A DNA stretch of 64,000 bases from Hemibagrus wyckioides (taxonomy: Eukaryota > Chordata > Actinopteri > Siluriformes > Bagridae). Positions 14,601 through 26,420 of this stretch are shown here, piece after piece. Under the pieces are notes generated by a model that was not told the origin of the DNA, did no database searches, and was given only the letters and a program-made list of their open reading frames with translations. Numbering within the stretch: the first letter of the stretch is position 1; each line of letters begins with the position of its first letter. The translations under genes and the position numbers were made by a program. The stretch is taken from NCBI RefSeq assembly GCF_019097595.1, contig NC_080717.1, forward strand, positions 10,663,336 to 10,727,335. Reading direction: 5' to 3'.

Positions 14601-15984
14601 TTACGCTAGTACCAGTAATGAACAACGAATCATGAACTGTTCTTCTATTCTAGAGTACTACAATGCATAGCGATTTTATTTCATCTCCAAACATACTTGT
14701 GTTGACAGTTAGTGAATTGGCTGATGCATGCATTTAACACAGGAAAATTTGGTATTTTTATGCTTTCAGCTTGCAATATTTCCGCTGTGCTAACTTGAGT
14801 CTGTATAGCAGATAGTGATGGAGTGAGTAACGGCTCAGTACCATTCTTTCACATGATTTGTCACCTTTTTGAGGAGCAAATGACATTTGTAGCATCTAGT
14901 GAGAGGTACATGTGAAGATACCGAAACACGTGTGAATGATTTGATGGTTAAAAAAAAAAAAACCTCAGGGTTCAAGAAACTGGGCAGAAATAGCTGAAAA
15001 AACGACTTATTTGAAGTAAATATAAAGCAGTATACTTGAGATATAAACACTGGAAGAAATAGTCCTTGTACTTTGAACTTTGAAGCTTTGAGTTTCTTTT
15101 AAAACACCATCAGGATTTATTTGGGATTTCATTACAAGTTTTTGTGGTCTTGTCTGCCAGAACCTTTAAACAATTCCCTGAATGAACACAAAAGCTTGAG
15201 CAAAACTAGCCAATTTTTTTTTTTCCATGTAGCGCTGGTTCAGATGGTGCTACAGATGTTGCTCATCACACACCTTTTACAAGGGTCATTCAGGCCGCCT
15301 TTGTTCGATAAGCCTGTCTAAAAAAGAAAGATCTTTTAAATAGAGTGTAACACAATGCTGCTATCAGTATCTGTTTGCACCAGCTATAAATATTGCCACA
15401 AATGTCAGTTTGGTCTGTGAATATGGGCTCGGACACTTCCTCAATCTCGAGTACATAGAGTCTCAGCAAGAGTGCGTCTATTCGTGTTTTTTTTTAATCC
15501 AGCTTAAGCCGTTATTATTTTTTGTTTATCTCTGCCTGCAGTATCTTTTTGACTTAGAGTTGTTTTAAATGGATTTTACACATTGCACAATGCCCTAGTC
15601 AATGGGTTTGATGTGTATTACGTAATGTCTTTCTTTCTAGCTTTGCAGATTAGCAGCACAAACTAACTGTACTGGCTGCATCCATTGACTGGTTTCTCTC
15701 TCTGCAACTCTCTTCCATCATAATGTCTCAGTGCACATTTAATGAGAGGACAGGGTAAGATTAAACCAGAGTTAAAGCAAGCTTTTTGGGTTTTTTTTTG
15801 TCCATTTCCACAAGTCATACATTAAATTGGAACTAATTCCAGGTGGGAACTGAGATTTGTGCCATATAATTGGTTCGATGAATCATTCTTGCTGGTTTAA
15901 TTCAGTCTAATTTTCAAAAAGTTAACTCAAGTTGCTTTGTCAAATTGTTATTTTCATTCATCCTTTTCTTGCTGTCCCTGAAAT

Positions 15985-16020
<36 letters not shown>

Positions 16021-19000
16021 ACAGAAAATGAATGGTTGAGTGAACCACCTCAACCCTGACTAGGCAGTTACTAAGGATTAGTAATTGAATGCTTTATGTG
16101 CATGTTAATGAACATGGTCTTACTTTTGTCCCTCAAGCTTCATATATGACATGCCCACATGAAACCCCAAACCTCCTGCCGATGCAACTTGAGACCCCAG
16201 GTTTGATGTGCACCTCTAGTCATATCCAAAATCCTGGCATTTTCTGGGAAGCTGTCATTAAGCAAAAAAAAAGAAACAGTAGTGTGTTTTCTATTTGTAT
16301 CTGTTTAAAACACCTAATCTATTCAGTTCAAGTACATCCCTAATAAAGACTACATAACTGTCTACACAGTGAGACCAAATCGCTTGGTGGTAACTTTTTT
16401 CCTTCTCTAGGTTTTGTAAGAATGAGCATGCTCTGGCTTGAATAGGTTGCCACGAATGCCTTTTGGTGTCCAGAAACGGCACAGGAAGCTTTTGAGAGTG
16501 TGTACCTCGTGTAGATCTCTAAGGAGTATTGTGCCGATTCAAAGGGCATACTGTTCAGACACTGGCCATTCACCTGGGACCGTCCTCAACTCCAAATTTC
16601 ACCATGATCAAAAGGCAGAAATTTTCCCTTTTCCCTCCTCCCTTTTGCCGTTCATGTGGGACCTCTTTCACCAACAAAATAAGGTTGCCTTCTTTCGTTT
16701 TCCTTTTAAGATTTCGCCCACCCCACCTCCCATATTTTCTTACTTGGAGGTAAAACGATAGCATTCGCTTAAGCCGTCTTTATACAAAGGAATAGCCCAT
16801 GGTACGGGCAGCATTTATGGTCATTAGTGGCTCTGCTTAAGATGCACATGTTGGGCAGGTTGACGAGACAGCCTGGACCACCCGGGAAGCTCCAGCTCGG
16901 AGATTAATCAGGAATCCCGGCATTGTGAGCTCTCCCCCAGACAGCGCCACTGTCATTTGACCCCTTCAGCTCTGTGACCCATTTACTGGCTCAGCAGTGA
17001 AGAGTGTTCAGTTAAGCCCAGGCTCCGACCCCGACTCCTGCGCTGCCTCTGGGCTACGGTGTAGAACAAGCAGTGTTTGAAATCTGTTCAGAGGAGATGT
17101 AAGCAACAGCTTAATCATCAAATTGCCTTCTTGCTGGGAAAACCTCCCCCTTTTTCACAAGGAAATCTTCTTTTACTGTGAATGTTGAGTAATGTAAACA
17201 CATCTTCATGATTTGTTTTCGATGTTTTTTGAGAAACCTGGGAGATGTTGCTTAGAGAGGTCTTAAAGGTTTGATAGCGCAGTGGAGGATGGGGTTCAGG
17301 ATTCTGACATGTTTTAATTAGTAACTCAGGCTTGACTGAATGTGCAGCCATGATTTCTGGCTGTGGAGGGGATGGGCTGGGCCTTCACTGATTGTACTTG
17401 CTTTTGCCACATGTTTTTATTTTTCAGCCATCAAGTCCACTTAGCCAAACGACTTGATGTGCAGGGATCTGTAGCTCTGCAGTCCATTACTTTGCTGTGG
17501 CGTAATGTGGAAAACATGGCAGTGTTATTTTTACCTGTCCGAGCCCAGATATCTTTAGGTTTTGTTTTTCCATAAATAGACCTTGATCTGTTCTACGTTG
17601 GGGGTTTTTTCCCCCTCAGGTACCTTCTCAATAAAAGATCTAGTTCTAGATGGTTGCATCATACAGTTTCAATCAATTTGCTTTTCATCTTTTAATAATT
17701 TGTGTGATGAATTTTGTTTGTATAAATGAAGATGTTCATGAGATCGCATGCTTGTGCCATTGCCATATAAGAAAGGGCCACTAAATGCAAAGGCAAGACG
17801 AAAGGAAAGCAAACATTAGCGGCGAAGAATAATTTAAACCATATTTTCTGGCTGAGAATTCGGTTTTACCCAGGTATTGTTTTCAGTAACACTGTTGTCA
17901 TGGAAACCTGCATTGCGAAAAAGGCCTCAATTTGTTTAAAAACATGTCCACGTACGCACGTTGGACTGCTGGCCACGCAGCTTTCAAAATCAGTGCTGCA
18001 ACCCAGCTGCTAAATTACGATTTGTAATTCGTGGTTGGATTAGGATGTTTTCCTGTCTCTGATTAAAAGTTTTTGATTACTTTAAATAAACCGACCTACA
18101 AGTAAAAGTCTGTTTTTTGCTAGTCACTAATGGGGCCATGCATGTGTGTTTGTTCTAGATTACTGTTGTCAGGCTTAACTAGATCAGAGTAGAAACTTCA
18201 GCAATCACGGGAAGTCCTTCTTGCTTGAAGGATCGCTTTCACCTAATCGTAAGGGTTGTGTGTGTGTTGCAGGAGCGCTCACCTGTCCCCCCCCCCCTTT
18301 TTTTTTCTCGCAGGACCCTTTTCTGGCCGAGCTGCTTCACAACTTCAAGGATCAGATTGTGGGTTACCACGAGCATGATTCCCTACTTGACCACAAAGAG
18401 GAGGAGGCTTTGAGCGAGGAGGAACGTAAAGCTGCTTGGGCTGAGTACGAGGCAGAGAAGAAGGTAAGCCTCATCACCCACAATGATGTGTCTGGTGTAC
18501 AACTCCTCTAAGTATGAGGAAACGTTTATAAGATATCTTTCTTGCGCGTGAAATAATTAACCCTGGGTCATCCTAGACCCCGGATAAAGATTTCACACTG
18601 CTCAGACCCAGGGTTAAGTCGATTTTGTTTCACACTGTACATTCCTAAGCCCTTGGTTATCTTATTTTTATATTTGTGATGTCAGCAACCACTATGTGGG
18701 ACCGGTTCAAATAAATAAATTTCAGTTCAGTGAGGTGAAAATGTTGGCACAAACTAATGTTTACATAACATGCAGGGGTTCTGAGAGTGTACTAAGCATT
18801 TGATGTGATCCACACACTGTTCAGATTCTGATTGGCCATCTGTATGCTAAGCATCCGTCTGTAGCATTCTACCATGCTAACGCTGCTTCAGAGCCGGGTT
18901 TCATAAGCCCAGGGAGAAAGCAGTGCTAAACCCTCTTCTAAATAACAAGTGTGAAACGTCCGTCCAGCCGGAGTTAAGCACAATGTGAAAAATATTTACT

Positions 19001-22000
19001 GACTACTCTTGCTTGTGCTTGTCCATCCAAAAGTCAGGATAATGATCTCTCTCCTTAAATTATGTGCAATCGATATATTCACTATACAGGCTGTTTTTGT
19101 TCAAGTATTAATATTCTACATTTATTGTATTCTTAGTCAACTACAAGAAATAGCAGCATAATGTAAAATTTTTATTTTGAACAGTATTCAGAGTTGATTA
19201 TTTACTGCGGCCTGCGATCTGCACATTTTTGTTTTTCATTATTTAAACATTTATTCTTTCATTTTTCTGGATTGCAGATGAATATTAAACAAACTGATCG
19301 ATTAGTTTACAGTGGTGCATATTTTACATTTCATCAGAGGGAGTGAATGATGGTTGTGTGCTAGTGCAGTTCTTTAGATACAGCTTCTGGCTCTTGTTTG
19401 CAGCACCCTTACTAATGGCTCTGGATGTAGCACTTGTTAGTAAATCAGTCAAAAAAGGAATGCACTGGTCTATAAATAACTCCTTTGCTTGAGCTTAGAT
19501 AGCGTGATACTTCCAAAAAAAAAAAAAAGAAGAGTATTGTAGGAGTGAGGTCAGTCTCTATGGCAATGTTGTTAATGTGGATAATTGGTCACTGATAAGA
19601 CGGTCAGCTGACAGACTGAATACAGGAAAGAGAAGGAATATCCATCACGCCTTGGATCTTTGTTAGTAACAGAAGCTGCTATCATTTAAATAAACATTCC
19701 CTGGACACGTTCAACATTAAATTGAGGAAAGCAGATTTCAGCCTTGATTTCGTCTTTTGCAGCTCATATTAAGACGCATGTTGGACTATTTGTTTGAGAT
19801 TTGCATGGCTGTGTTGAGAGTAGGAAGGATATACCATGTGTGAATCAGAATCTGGTCAAAAAGGGCAGGAGCTATAAGATAATCCCAGTCTTCTGCACTC
19901 ATCCTAGATGTCTGCTCAGCAGTCTAAAAGATAGTGGATGATTACTCTATCTGCCCCGGTGATGGGCAGCTGAATTCAGGAACATTCTGTCCAGAAGTGC
20001 TAACTGTGCCACTCCTATGCCATCGCAGCGCCAATCTGTTTGCAATATGATCTGATGGTAATCAGTGTAGCTTTTTAAGCAGCTGGACATGGGAAACAGG
20101 AGTGCACACCAACCCGCAATACTTTTTCCTCGTATTGCAAGCACCACGCCCGGTGAAATATGTTCCTGTATGAAAACAAAGGCTGAAACATTCCAACTTT
20201 TCCACCGGTGTTGGTGTTTACGTTGCCATGGAGACCTTACTGCCAATCATTTATACTGACATGCACACTCATCAGTGTATAGGAGGATTTGTACAGGAGT
20301 TTAATTGTTGGAAGTTAATTACATTTAACAAAAATCTACTCTGGTTTAATGCTGAGACTGAAGTATTTGTTTATGCAGCTTGATGTTTGGTGGCACTTTT
20401 GGATAGTGAGGTCTATGTACAACCAGATATTTCATGGTAAATTGAATAAGGTATTTAGTGTAATTGAATGAGATTGTAAGGAATCTAATGAATAAAACAA
20501 TGTGTGCAGCTATAGGAAAATGATCGTGCAACGTGATATTAACTCTGTGCTGAGGCTCATCATGTCACTTTGTAGTCAAAGTGTTTTGTCTAGACATTTC
20601 TGTGGCAGAAAACTTCAAGGAACAGCCTTTTCTGACTGGAGACTACTACTTAAGGAGAGAATACGTGTCGTCTTTGCAGAAAATTTAACAGTAAAGATTG
20701 TATAATAGGGATTTAGGGCTCTGCTGTAACAGAAAACTAATCAGCACACACTGACCAGTCAGATTAAAGAATTTAAGAGTGCTGGAAAAAGCTTTTGTCC
20801 CTTGGTACATTATAAATGGCTTAAAATGTGCTCAGAGTTTAGGGGCCTTCGTTAGTTCCTGGTAAACGAACTCTGGGCTGTTTAACCAAATCTCGTCCAT
20901 AATTAAGCTCCAATAATAAACACAAATGTGTCCTAACTGTTTAGTTTTTTATGATGTATATATTAAAATCACCTTTTTCACGGTGCTATTAGTTAAACAT
21001 ATTGATATGTGTAATATATATTTTGTAATGTAAACGACACAGTTTACATTACATTTACAATTCAGGGCCAGCTGTGCTCTGTGCTGACCCCTCCACTGCT
21101 GCAGCACACCTGCTCTGGCCCACATCTGGGAGAGTTGTCATTCAACATCAGTGTGTGTTTATGAAAAGCACACATACACACACACACACTGAAAAGTTAC
21201 AGGGAGTAAGCAGGACGCATCTGCTCCAGGGGCGCGGTCACTCGCAGACCCTGACCTTTTGTGTTTAGCGCAGACGCAAGGTGAATGTTCACCCTAGAAT
21301 TTTTCGAACGCACATTCTGAGCCGGTGATCGCCGTCTGCCGGCTGCAGCAGAAAGCCGTGACCGTTATTGTTAGCCACAGCTCGGCGGCAGATGGCGGAC
21401 ACATCATGCAGGCGGAAAGTGAAGTCAGAATGAAAGTGTGCTTTGATTAACGCACAAGTTTTATATCAAAGAAAAGAGTGACTCATTTTGACATGTGAAA
21501 CACACGTGTGTGGAACATTTTTTGGTCTTTGTCCTTTAGTAGTAGGTTAACGTGGACTGGATTTGCGGTGGTGTCTTTAAGATATTTCAGCACACATCTG
21601 ACGGGCGTCATCACTTAGACGCTGTGGTAGTATGTTCTGTGGCATTTCTCTCTCGGGGTAATTGAAACCTCTTTGTGCGCGGACAGAGAGGACAGTTGGT
21701 CCAGCTATTTCAAGCTGGAACAGACATCCATTAATCTATTTGGAAATCTTTTAATCAGTGTTCTCCTCTTACAATGAGTGCTCTCAGAAATACAGACTCC
21801 GGTGGCAGTCATGTGACCGTAATAACATTTAGGATGACAAATCTGTAAATCACTTAAATACTATTTTCCATCACTTCTTAACAAATCAGTGATACCAGAA
21901 GTGTGGTTTCTGTCTGTCTGTCTGTCTGTCTTAACCATGATAGCTGAAATTTTAGTGCATGTCCTCCATCCTCCTTACTTAACAGAATGGGGTCTTTTGA

Positions 22001-24524
22001 TTTTGTTCCAGGGTCTCTCCATGCGCTTCAACCAGCCGGCATATTCTTCTGTAGGCATCGGAGGATCATCAAACTACTTCCCCTTCAATGTGGCAGCTCT
22101 GGCCTCCATGTCCAACCAGCAGCTGGAGGTTGGTAATGAGTGTTGCATTCACACTTTGCATGCCACAGTTCCTCAGCTAATTTGATGCACGTCCCCGGTC
22201 ACTCGACAGTTGGCGCAGGTCCGTGCCAACTGCTATTTATGGATGCCTTCATTGCCATTGTGTTATTGAAGGCATGCTATTTTCAGTCAGATTCTAAACA
22301 GAAGACCGTGTCTGTCATTGGACCTCGTTCATCAAGCTGGATATGAGCAAATTTGTACATGAATTATTTGCAGGAGCATTTACACGGGAAATGTGATATT
22401 CATGAAAATGTTAATTCTGGGGGGAAACTGCAGTGCAATTTTTCCACTTCACAGTAAAGGCCTGCTTTTGATGAATGGAGTAAACTGTGTGATTCACTGT
22501 GTTTTTGTTTTTAAAAAATCATTGGCTTTTCAAACAAACTTGATTAATTGTCGGTTTTCTTTTTCTCCTTTTTTTCTTCACAATTCTACCTCAAAGGACC
22601 TGATCAACCAGGGTCGACAGAAGGTGATGGAGGCCACCAATGCTCTGAAGGCATTGCCCCGGGAACCGCTTGAGGACATCATTGGCCAGGTGGTAAGTAA
22701 TGGGGCAGAGAGTTGGCAGTAAATCATTTTGAGCACTAAATGATACTATTATTTACAAATATAATTTTTTTTATTTAAGTAGTAAAGAAAATGTAATGGG
22801 TGATGCTGATACACGGCAATGGAGATTATTTTTTCTGTAATTCCAAGTGTTTTATTATTCACACAAGGCGTAAGGCTCACAGCTTGTCATATTGCAGAGA
22901 AGCTGTGATGGAAAAACTAGTTCTAGCTTTATCTTGGACTCTTCACACGATTTCCAAAAACTGCTAAATAAATGTCGTCTTACAGAAACCCTCACCATAT
23001 CAACAATAATTGCTTAAAGGAGAAGCAATAAGTATTAGAACAAGTGCATTAATATAAACCCATGATTATACCTTGCAGCTAGCAGAGCTGCTGTTACTGA
23101 GAAGTCATTTCTGAACAATCAAAGTGCTATTGTATGAAGTTTATTACATTTCAAATCAATAGAAAACCACCGTTTTATTCACAATCCTATGATTTAACAA
23201 TAATTTAATGATTTTCTGAGAAACCCCCAAGTAAATAGTGAGCCCTGCTCTGCTATCAGTCCTTAGAGGTATGTTTTGATCCAGGCAGGTTTCTCTTCAT
23301 GTGCACACTTTAGTTTTGCTTGGCTGTAGAGTAGGTATATCAAAGACATTAGATGTTTTCTCCATGTTTATGGTTACGCCACAAATATGGTTTATACGCG
23401 AGAGGCTGTGTATGTGTCTTCAGAGAGCTCAGTCTAACAGGTGGCTTTGTGTTTGGCAGTGGAAGGAGAATCCCAATCTGTCAGAGGCCCAGGTGCAGGG
23501 CATGGCTCTGGCCAGACAGGCAACCATCGACATGGAGCTGAAACACAGAGAGGCCGTGTACCGAGACATTCTCAATAAGCAACAGACGGTAATCTCTGTT
23601 CTATATGGTCTACTTCTTTCCCATTTATTTTTACTCATTTTTACTTTAAAGCTGTGCTGCTCATACTCAATCTGGGTAACATACGGCACTCAGCAGGGTC
23701 AGGCATTTCCTTTAGATGTTGTTCAGAGCATTTCACAACAATATGACACTGGCTGCCGTTTGGGTTACGGTTCAGGCGGTTTTGAGATAATGGTTGGGTT
23801 TAGTTTGAAGTTCAGTTTAAAGTATGTTGAGTGTTTGGACAAAGGTAATGGTTAATTCATGTTTATTCAGACGCTAGCTGAAGATTAGTTAACTCGTCTC
23901 TTAGATATTCCGAACAGTGAGTTGACTTGCTGAGGGAGCACCAGTTTACATGTTCCCTTCACACTACATAAAACACACACACACAAAAAAAAAAGGATCG
24001 TGGACATTGACATTGATCTTAAACATAAAAATTTGAGGTACATGTTCAGTTAAGTGTGTTTCTGTGTAAAATATCGAAGTGCCTCTCTATACTACTGTAA
24101 CAACAAAATATCATAGAAGCTTGAATGATAACCACTTATTATCCAGCAGATATCTTCCTGTTGTCTTTCAGCATTTGTCTGTTAAATTTGTCTGTCCTTG
24201 CATCAGCACAGTCTGTCCTTGTGATGAAAAAGCCAGTCTCCAGTGTTTTTGTACCACTTTTTTGAGGTGTAATTTTAAAACCTTGTCTCTATCTCCTCAC
24301 AGCTGATGATGTACGTACAGAAGGTGATCACCAATCGCAAGGTTCAGGAACAGCAGCTGGCGCTTGCCAGGCAGGGACTGCTGATGAACCAGCTGGCCAT
24401 TCAGAACGGCATCACTGGGGGAATGAGTCAGATGGACCTGCTGGGCCTGTACCAACAGCTGGGTGCCCTCCAGGGTCTGCCAAACTCACAGATCAGCAAG
24501 AACCCAGGTCCCTCAAAGATGTAG
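130..24524 (+). CDS. atrx: ATRX chromatin remodeller, C-terminal half (20 exons, 5' partial)
   Basis: SNF2-family ATP-dependent remodeller of the nucleus. In vertebrates ATRX works with DAXX to deposit histone H3.3 at telomeres and heterochromatin. Exons, from GT-AG junctions and frame: 130-271, 520-629, 2181-2327, 3060-3237, 3748-3885, 4187-4362, 4641-4758, 6286-6416, 7596-7690, 7779-7918, 8085-8235, 8325-8425, 9498-9606, 10399-10576, 11130-11321, 18314-18463, 22012-22128, 22597-22692, 23460-23588, 24303-24524. They sum to 2,820 nt (939 codons plus TAG) with no internal stop, which supports the model. Diagnostic stretches are [10 protein letters not shown] (motif I), [16 protein letters not shown] (motif II, DEGH rather than DEAH), [10 protein letters not shown] (motif III), [15 protein letters not shown] and the terminal SKNPGPS. 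These fit ATRX, not RAD54L2 or RAD54. The N-terminal part, with the ADD domain, is upstream of the window. The identification is firm; a few exon edges could shift by a codon. Confidence 0.96.
2590..2664. repeat. (TA)n microsatellite
   Basis: An almost perfect TA dinucleotide run of about 74 bp in atrx intron 3, preceded by a GTATG-rich stretch. It is self-complementary and probably polymorphic in length. Confidence 0.97.
3340..3505 (+). mobile_element. Decayed retroposon 3' tail (fish SINE/LINE-tail family)
   Basis: Degenerate match to a tail seen several times in this window: a part reading ggtgtcctgtccagga, then gcctTGTGCTCA, then gactaggata and an ending rich in GAATGAATAAAT. Better copies are at 40588-41100 and 57440-57545. 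It lies within atrx intron 4 and is old and heavily mutated. Confidence 0.55.
10090..10131. repeat. Short inverted repeat (hairpin, 17-nt arms)
   Basis: Left arm CTGGAAGTTGAGTCATG (10090-10106) pairs with right arm CATGACTCCACTTCCAG (10115-10131) with one mismatch across an 8-nt loop. The sequence just upstream (gattctcagtcatccagg) resembles a dispersed fish repeat, so this is probably part of a transposon rather than an RNA gene. Confidence 0.75.
10665..10880 (+). mobile_element. tRNA-derived SINE, decayed copy
   Basis: Starts with gagtggcacgatagc (box A-like) and has agttcaaatccc (box B-like). It continues with a body (ccatggctgggagcaaaggc, ttggttgcacggtctgg, cccctgtcagttacagtgac) that matches the better copy at 49556-49935. 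Same orientation as atrx, in intron 14. Confidence 0.65.
15343..16320 (+). repeat. Unnamed dispersed element, copy A
   Basis: Segments match a second copy at 42794-43243 in the same order. Examples are gtgtaacacaatgc (15346 onward), then ggcagttactaaggatta (16063 onward), tgttaatgaacatggtctt (about 16103) and tctgtttaaaacac. Copy A carries extra sequence in the middle, including a TG microsatellite. The family is not identified. The repeated order of blocks indicates transposon-like dispersal. Confidence 0.5.
15988..16018. repeat. (TG)n microsatellite
   Basis: About 15 uninterrupted TG units in atrx intron 15. Confidence 0.97.
17894..17907 (+). promoter_or_regulatory. RFX X-box-like motif
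   Basis: GTTGTCATGGAAAC differs by one base from the palindromic RFX X-box GTTGCCATGGAAAC. It lies in a high-complexity part of atrx intron 15. Binding is inferred from the motif only. Confidence 0.35.
18548..18970. mobile_element. Putative MITE-like DNA element
   Basis: The left part has taaccctgggtcatcctag and accccggataaagatttcac. The right part carries the approximate inverse (gccgggtttcataagcccag, aagtgtgaaacgtc). This arrangement resembles short non-autonomous DNA transposons in fish. The ends are degenerate, so limits and family are uncertain. Confidence 0.4.
20222..20235 (+). promoter_or_regulatory. RFX X-box-like motif
   Basis: GTTGCCATGGAGAC is one base from the consensus X-box, in atrx intron 16. 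Motif match only. Confidence 0.35.
21910..21930. repeat. (CTGT)n microsatellite
   Basis: About five CTGT units, roughly 80 bp upstream of the acceptor of the exon at 22012. Confidence 0.9.
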
Positions 24525-25640
24525 ATGCCCTCACTAAAACCGTGCCCTTTTTTTTGGCCAGCTCCTGTGTGGGCATCCTAAAAATAACCAGCTCGGACCC
24601 TTTTTGCCCCTTTTGAGCTCTTGTGTAGAAATCTGGGACGGATATCTAGAAGACTTTGGCAGTATGGTTTGTAATTCTCTGTATATACAGCCTTAGTGTT
24701 TAAGTTTTATTCTTTTTTTTTCTTTTTTTTCTCTCTCTCAACATATTTAAAAAATATTCTCCCAAAAATGCTTTAAAGCATTGCATTGTTCTTTTCCCCT
24801 TAAATAAGGGCTGTGCATTATTTGATTTATTTTATTTTTTTTTTTTTATATACAGGTCAAGAGAAAAAAAAACAATGAACTTACAACCTCCGTGGACCAT
24901 AGTGTTGTTCATTACGTATGTTCTAAGTGATCTAGAAGAATTGTATTAGGTACTGCATAATATCTGTCTATTAGTGGATGATCAGTGGTGCTGTGAAAGC
25001 CCAGTGCCCGATACACGCACTGTTCTAAACACCTTTATCGAAGGAAAAAAAAAAAAAAAGATGCAGTGATGGCCTTACATCAACAGTTTGTTATTTTCAG
25101 ACACACTGAACAGACTCTTCTTTTCTATTATGCTTTTAGGCTTTTACACTCGTCGTTGCTTAACTCGTAATGGAATGCCCGTGGTGTTAAAATTGCTTGC
25201 CAGATTCCCTGGACTTTTGTATCTTCTAATTCCTTGTTGTAAAGTGATGCCTAGCATAGTGTTGTACTGTTCCTTTGTTTTGTTCCACTCGTCTTAGCGG
25301 GTTCTCGTCTCTCTGAGATGACTGGATGTGTTCATGTAATTTAAAGGCAAATTTTAATGGTTAGGCTGCATCTATCTTACAATGCTAACTAACCATACTA
25401 GGCTGGCCCTCAGGCTACCGTACTCGATTTTCAGCACATTTAAAAAATGGCATAGATATTTCTAATTGGATTCTAGTTTGCACAGGGTGCATTTCAGAAA
25501 CGTAGGTCAACTTTTCATTTTCCTCACAGCAGTTTCATGTTAGCAAATATACCCACTTGTTTTGCCATTTATCTGATCTATTTACTAGAATAAGTATTTA
25601 ATATTACATTTAAATAAAGTGACCAAAAGGGTGATTTGCA
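24525..25640 (+). other. atrx: atrx 3' untranslated region with polyadenylation signal
   Basis: After the stop at 24524 the sequence becomes T-rich with several A and T homopolymers (24712-24730, 24829-24848, 25045-25060) and has no further coding potential. A canonical AATAAA at 25613-25618 is the best polyadenylation signal, giving a 3'UTR of about 1.1 kb. The exact cleavage site cannot be read from sequence, and earlier weak signals could also be used. Confidence 0.6.
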
Positions 25641-25664
25641 TTTAGTGGTATCATTGGTGTCTAT

Positions 25665-25694
25665 ATTTATTTATTTATTTATTTATTTATTTAT
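25665..25694. repeat. (TTTA)n simple repeat
   Basis: Seven or so TTTA units just beyond the predicted end of atrx. Confidence 0.92.
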
Positions 25695-25870
25695 ACATTT
25701 ATACATATATACATACTTTCATTCATCTTCAGACAACAATACTCCAGTCATTTGGTATGGTCACATGAACCCTATTATTCACAGTGTGGATCATTTCTGG
25801 TGACAATTCTTTCCAATAGAGATATTTCTCACATGTTCGTGGTTAATTATATTGCGTCTTTCACGTTTGT

Positions 25871-26420
25871 CCCCTAATTATTGCCACAAAATTGAAGGCA
25901 AGCCCTTGTCTTAGGATCTTGCAGCATGTTTTAGATTTACTATTTACCTTCACTGGAGCTACACACTACAAACCTGTTCCATTATGACAAAGCCCCTGTG
26001 AATAAAAAAGTAAGCTCTAGGAAGAATAGAGTGGACGAAACCAAGTGTCCTGCACAGAGCCCTGAACTCAACCCCACTGAAACACCTTTGGGATGAACTG
26101 GAGCACCAGCATCTGCATCACTAATGCCCTTAGGGGCAAATCCCCACAGCCAAATTTCACAATCAAGTTTGAAAGCTTAACTGGAAGAGTGGAGGTGCTT
26201 CTAATGGTAAAAGGGGGGAATAAATCTGAACTGGGATGTCAACAGGCACATACGAATGAGAGCTAATACCAGTACCAGTACTACTTTTTAATGCTTTATG
26301 GTGAAGTTCAACCCCGCCATCAGCAGGGAAATTGTCCAGGGATTGGGATCAAGTGGAGGCCCAGGAAATCCACCGACCTGGAACAGGCCTGTTCAGTCAA
26401 CATGTCCATAAGTTTTGACA
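25871..26420 (+). mobile_element. Tc1/mariner transposon relic, transposase 3' part
   Basis: Degenerate coding remains on the plus strand include ctgcacagagccctgaactc, aaccccactg and cacctttgggatgaactgga, which correspond to the familiar Tc1 transposase stretch AQSP-LNPTE-LWDELE. Downstream, gggcaaatccccacagcca and gaagagtggaggtgcttcta follow in the family order. A possible remnant of the terminal repeat (catgtccataagttttgaca) lies near 26400. Frameshifts and small deletions leave no open frame, so it is inactive. Confidence 0.75.

Larger units (their letters stand above)
11322..18313 (+). other. atrx intron 15 (7.0 kb), candidate regulatory DNA
   Basis: The largest intron in the window. No coding exon is visible on either strand. 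Long parts are non-repetitive and less AT-rich than the surroundings, notably 12640-13620, 16790-17060 and 17880-18040. These contain ordered homeobox-type and E-box-like words such as TTTATGGTCATTAGTGG and GGAGATTAATCAGG. Such blocks often prove to be conserved non-coding elements, but conservation cannot be judged from one sequence. Repeats inside it are a TG microsatellite and one copy of an unnamed dispersed element. Confidence 0.45.
18464..22011 (+). other. atrx intron 16 (3.5 kb)
   Basis: Non-coding on both strands. It holds a putative MITE near its start, an RFX X-box-like motif at 20222 and a relatively CpG-rich block at 21290-21420 (gatcgccgtctgccggctgc and nearby). The rest is AT-rich with no recognised element. 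Confidence 0.5.
18314..24524 (+). other. atrx: atrx exons coding the conserved C-terminal region
   Basis: Five exons follow the 7 kb intron. They encode [15 protein letters not shown] and [15 protein letters not shown], then [56 protein letters not shown] and [18 protein letters not shown], ending with SKNPGPSKM and TAG at 24522-24524. The region is rich in Gln and Leu and probably helical. Human ATRX has a longer Gln- and Pro-rich stretch before its terminal SKNPGPS. Here that stretch is short and Leu/Gly-rich, so only the extreme C-terminal peptide is clearly aligned. Confidence 0.9.
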
